Source: Thamnaconus septentrionalis
Lineage: Eukaryota; Chordata; Actinopteri; Tetraodontiformes; Monacanthidae
Reading direction: 5' to 3'
NCBI GenBank assembly: GCA_009823395.1
Contig: CM020517.1
Location: 17,830,001 to 17,894,000, forward strand
DNA length: 64,000 nt
Positions within the stretch are counted from its first letter, which is position 1. The number at the start of each line of letters is the position of its first letter. Both the position numbers and the translations under genes were made by a program. The notes beneath the pieces are model-generated. The model did no database searches, had not been told where the DNA came from, and saw only the letters and a list, made by a program, of their open reading frames with translations. This document shows positions 60,949 through 64,000 of this stretch, one piece after another.

Positions 60949-63900
60949 TGGCCAAGAACAAGGATGCACGGCCCCCGACATTCGCCGTGAGTGTAGTTGG
61001 CCTCTCGGGGACGGAGAAAGAGAAGGGAAATTGTGGTGTGGGTAAATCTTGCTTATGCAATCGCTATGTGCGTCCTGATGCAGACAGCTATTACTCGGAG
61101 CACACCTCAGTGCTGAGCACAATAGACTTTGGGGGTCGTGTCGTCAACAATGACCACTTCCTTTACTGGGGTGATGTTTCCCATCGAGGGGATGATGGGC
61201 TGGACTGTAAAATCCAAATCATTGAGCAGACGGAGTTCATTGATGACCAGACGTTTCTACCACATCGGAGTACGAATCTGCAGCCGTACACTAAACGGGC
61301 GGCGGCAACCAAGCTTCAGTCAGCAGAGAAACTCATGTACATTTGCACGGACCAGCTCGGCTTGGAACAGGACTTTGACCAGAAGCAGATGCCCGATGGG
61401 AAGCTGAACATTGATGGATTCGTGCTCTGCATTGACGTAAGCAAGGGTTGCAATAGAAAGTTTGACGACCAGATGAAATTCATCAATAGCCTGTATTCCC
61501 ACATTGCTAAGTCAAAGAAACCAATTGTTGTTGCTGCCACGAAATGTGACGAGTGCGAGGACCAACACCAGCGTGACCTACAGGCCTTTGTTGCCAGTAA
61601 GAAAAATTTGATGCTGATTGAGACTTCGGCGCGCTCCAATATCAATGTGGAAGTCTGCTTTAATGCTCTGATCCAGCAGCTTGATAAAACAAAAGGGAAG
61701 CCAAAAACTGTGCCATATCTGGAGGCCTATAAAGTCCAACGGCAGCTGGTTGTCTCAGTAACAGAGAGATTTGAGAAATTAATGGTACACACGTTAAGAG
61801 ATTACCACACCACGTGGAAAACGGTGGCTAGTAATTTGAAGGGCCAACCAGACTATGATGATTTCATCACCTTGGAGGGTTCGAGAAAAGCACGAAACAT
61901 GTTCACAAAGCACATTGCACAATTGAAGCAGGAGCACATAAGGAGGAGAAGGGAAGAATATCTGACAACTTTACCAAAAACCCTCAACAACATGCTCAAT
62001 AATTTGGATGAGGTTGAGCACCTCTCATGGCCTGAGGCGCAGAGTGTAATTCGAAATCGCCCTGATTTCCAGTACTGGTTTGTGATTCTGGAACACACCC
62101 CCTGGGATGAGACGGACCACATTGATAACAGCGACCGCAGGATACCATTCGACCTATTGGACACACTAGATGGTGAGAGAATATACCTTAACCACGTCCA
62201 GCACCTATTGTTTGAGAAGAAAAGGGTGGAGATGAAGGAGAGGTTCAAGAAGACGCTAGACAGGGTTCAATTTATCAGTCCGGGGCAACCTTGGGAGGAA
62301 GTAATGTGCTTTGTTATGGAGGACGAGGCCTACAAGTACATCAATGAATCAGATAGGAGGGATGTTTACTGTAGACACCAGCAGGAAATAGTTGAGAGGG
62401 CCAAAGAGGATTTTCAGGAAATGCTTTTTGAGCATGCTGAGCTCTTCTACGACTTGGATCTGAATGCCACCCCCAGTTGCGACAAAATGAGTGAAATTCA
62501 CAGTGTGCTCAATGAAGAACCCAGATATCGAGCGCTGCAGAAACTTGCCACAGATAGAGAATCCCTCCTACTCAAACACATTGGCTTTGTTTACCATCCC
62601 ACGAAGGAGACGTGTCTCAGTGGGCAGAACTGCGTGGACCTTAAAGTGGAGCAGGTTTTGGCAAACAGGCTCGTTCAGCTTGACCACGGACGCTCTAATT
62701 CATACTACAACAGCGCCAACATTGATAAAATCAACTTATGCCTTCTGGGAAAAGAGGGTCTGTCACAGGAACTTGCCAATGAGATCAGGGCTCAGTCCAC
62801 AGACGATGAATACACCCTGGATGGAAAAATTTATGAACTAGAGCTTCTCCCAGTCGATGTCAACTCCACGCTGCTCTTCAGCCATGCGTGGGTCAACACT
62901 TTTAAGCCACACGGTTGCTTCTGCGTTTTTAACTCGATAGAGTCCCTCAATTCTATCGGGGATTGCATTGGTAGGATCAGAGCAGAGACAGCACAGAGTA
63001 GGAGGGAGAGATTTTCTCAGCCGCTACCATTCATTCTAATCCTGGCAAATCAGAGGGACACTGTGTGCAAAAACATACCTATCCTAAGGCACCAGGGCCA
63101 GCAGCTGGCAAACAAACTGCAGTGCACTTTTGTAGACATTCCCTCTGGAGCCTTTCCACGCAAATTCACTGAGTTTCAAATTAAGCAGGGTCTCCGAGCA
63201 GTACTGGAGGGGCTAAAGCACAATTTTGATGTGCTGGCTCCACTGCCCTCCATCAAAGACATGTCAGAGACGGACCTACGGATAGTGATGTGTGCCATGT
63301 GCTGGGACCCCTTCAGCGTTGACCTCATCCTTTCGCCTTTCCTGGACTCGCACTGCTGCAGTGCAGGGCAGCCCGGCCAGAGCAATACGCTAGTCCTGGA
63401 CAAGATCATCGGGGACAGCAGGAGGCGAATCCAAGTCACCATCCTCTCCTACCACTCGGCTATCGGCGTCCGCAAAGACGAGCTGGTGCACGGCTACATT
63501 TTGGTGTACTCTGCCAAGCGCAAGGCCTCTATGGCCACCCTGCGGGCGTTCTTGGCCGAAGTCCAGGACGTCATCCCCGTCCAGATGGTGGCAATCACAG
63601 ACAGTCAGGCTGACTTCTTTGAGAATGACTCCATCAAGGAGTTAATGACAGAGGGAGAGCACATAGCGACGGAGATTGCCGCCAAGTTCACAGCGCTGTA
63701 CTCGCTGTCGCAGTATCACCGTCAGACGGAGGTTTTCACACCCTTCTTCAACGAAGTGCTGGAGAAAAAGCCAAACATCGAGAGTTCCTTCTTGTTTGAC
63801 AGCTCAACGAGGGAGTGCACTACCGGTGCCAGTGAAGACGTCTTCCCCACCTCGCCGCACAGCCACTCGCCAAGCTACAACACTTACTATCCAGAATCTG

Positions 63901-64000
63901 ATGAAGATAATGAGGCCCCGCCACCGTACAGTCCCATAGGCGACGATGTCCAGCTCCTGCCCACGCCCAGTGAGCGGGCCAAGTACCGTATTGACCTTGA
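60948..64000 (+). CDS. arhgap5: ARHGAP5 (p190B RhoGAP), N-terminal part, open at window end
   Basis: ARHGAP5 is a large GTPase-activating protein for Rho. One uninterrupted frame of 1,017 codons plus two bases runs from the ATG to the window edge, matching the giant first coding exon of the human gene. Order: N-terminal GTPase-like domain with GNCGVGKSCLCNR at about 28-39, then TIDFGGRVVNNDHFLYWGD; FF-domain region from about residue 270 to 530 (WKTVASNLKGQPDYDDF, KQEHIRRRREEY, EEVMCFVMEDEAYKYI); then the two pseudo-GTPase regions (HIGFVYHPTKETCLSGQNC and later ADLRIVMCAMC, here TDLRIVMCAMC, with DELVHGYILVYSAKRKAS). It ends in PPPYSPIGDDVQLLPTPSER. The C-terminal RhoGAP domain lies outside the window. 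No frameshift is seen. The start is chosen over the upstream ATG at 60931, which stops after five codons. Confidence 0.97.
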   Translation, partial: MAKNKDARPPTFAVSVVGLSGTEKEKGNCGVGKSCLCNRYVRPDADSYYSEHTSVLSTIDFGGRVVNNDHFLYWGDVSHRGDDGLDCKIQIIEQTEFIDDQTFLPHRSTNLQPYTKRAAATKLQSAEKLMYICTDQLGLEQDFDQKQMPDGKLNIDGFVLCIDVSKGCNRKFDDQMKFINSLYSHIAKSKKPIVVAATKCDECEDQHQRDLQAFVASKKNLMLIETSARSNINVEVCFNALIQQLDKTKGKPKTVPYLEAYKVQRQLVVSVTERFEKLMVHTLRDYHTTWKTVASNLKGQPDYDDFITLEGSRKARNMFTKHIAQLKQEHIRRRREEYLTTLPKTLNNMLNNLDEVEHLSWPEAQSVIRNRPDFQYWFVILEHTPWDETDHIDNSDRRIPFDLLDTLDGERIYLNHVQHLLFEKKRVEMKERFKKTLDRVQFISPGQPWEEVMCFVMEDEAYKYINESDRRDVYCRHQQEIVERAKEDFQEMLFEHAELFYDLDLNATPSCDKMSEIHSVLNEEPRYRALQKLATDRESLLLKHIGFVYHPTKETCLSGQNCVDLKVEQVLANRLVQLDHGRSNSYYNSANIDKINLCLLGKEGLSQELANEIRAQSTDDEYTLDGKIYELELLPVDVNSTLLFSHAWVNTFKPHGCFCVFNSIESLNSIGDCIGRIRAETAQSRRERFSQPLPFILILANQRDTVCKNIPILRHQGQQLANKLQCTFVDIPSGAFPRKFTEFQIKQGLRAVLEGLKHNFDVLAPLPSIKDMSETDLRIVMCAMCWDPFSVDLILSPFLDSHCCSAGQPGQSNTLVLDKIIGDSRRRIQVTILSYHSAIGVRKDELVHGYILVYSAKRKASMATLRAFLAEVQDVIPVQMVAITDSQADFFENDSIKELMTEGEHIATEIAAKFTALYSLSQYHRQTEVFTPFFNEVLEKKPNIESSFLFDSSTRECTTGASEDVFPTSPHSHSPSYNTYYPESDEDNEAPPPYSPIGDDVQLLPTPSERAKYRIDL

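Overview
The window is vertebrate nuclear DNA, most likely from a teleost fish. Genes are interrupted by GT-AG introns. Microsatellites (CA, GA, AT, TATC) are dense, and there are Tc1-like and hAT-like DNA transposon remnants and fish-type LINE/SINE tails. NUBPL, whose human orthologue is very large, fits in about 4.1 kb with 11 coding exons. No species can be named from the sequence alone.

Layout. 1-5 kb: no confident gene; two CTCF-like motifs and a CpG-rich block at about 4.75-5.0 kb that could be the first exon of a minus-strand gene leaving the window on the left. 5.7-11.0 kb: SNAPC1 (minus, nine coding exons) head-to-head with YIPF6 (plus, two coding exons). Each carries one apparent single-base loss in a five-base G/C run. 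14.1-15.6 kb: a DTD2-like paralogue (minus). 15.9-22.2 kb: a fifteen-coding-exon minus-strand gene, about 851 residues, made of repeated integrase-type H2C2 and THAP zinc modules in the order H2C2-THAP-H2C2-THAP-H2C2, followed by an acidic and low-complexity tail. I do not recognise it as a named gene and regard it as the most interesting locus. 24.0-25.0 kb: canonical DTD2 (minus), head-to-head with NUBPL (plus, 25.5-29.6 kb). 29.6-60.7 kb: a long stretch in which I find no protein-coding exon. It holds repeats, including a complete hAT-like MITE, a tRNA-headed SINE, a (TATC)n tract beside a palindrome block and a long AT tract, and then the probable ARHGAP5 promoter near 55.4-57.1 kb. 60.9 kb to the end: the large first coding exon of ARHGAP5 (p190B RhoGAP), open for 1,017 codons to the window edge.

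Known-gene roles: SNAPC1 acts at snRNA promoters, YIPF6 in Golgi membranes, DTD2 in D-aminoacyl-tRNA proofreading, NUBPL in mitochondrial complex I Fe-S assembly, ARHGAP5 in Rho GTPase control. They do not form one pathway. The DTD2-NUBPL-ARHGAP5 order agrees with the human 14q12 neighbourhood as I recall it. The accessory part is the insertion of the H2C2/THAP gene between two DTD2 copies.
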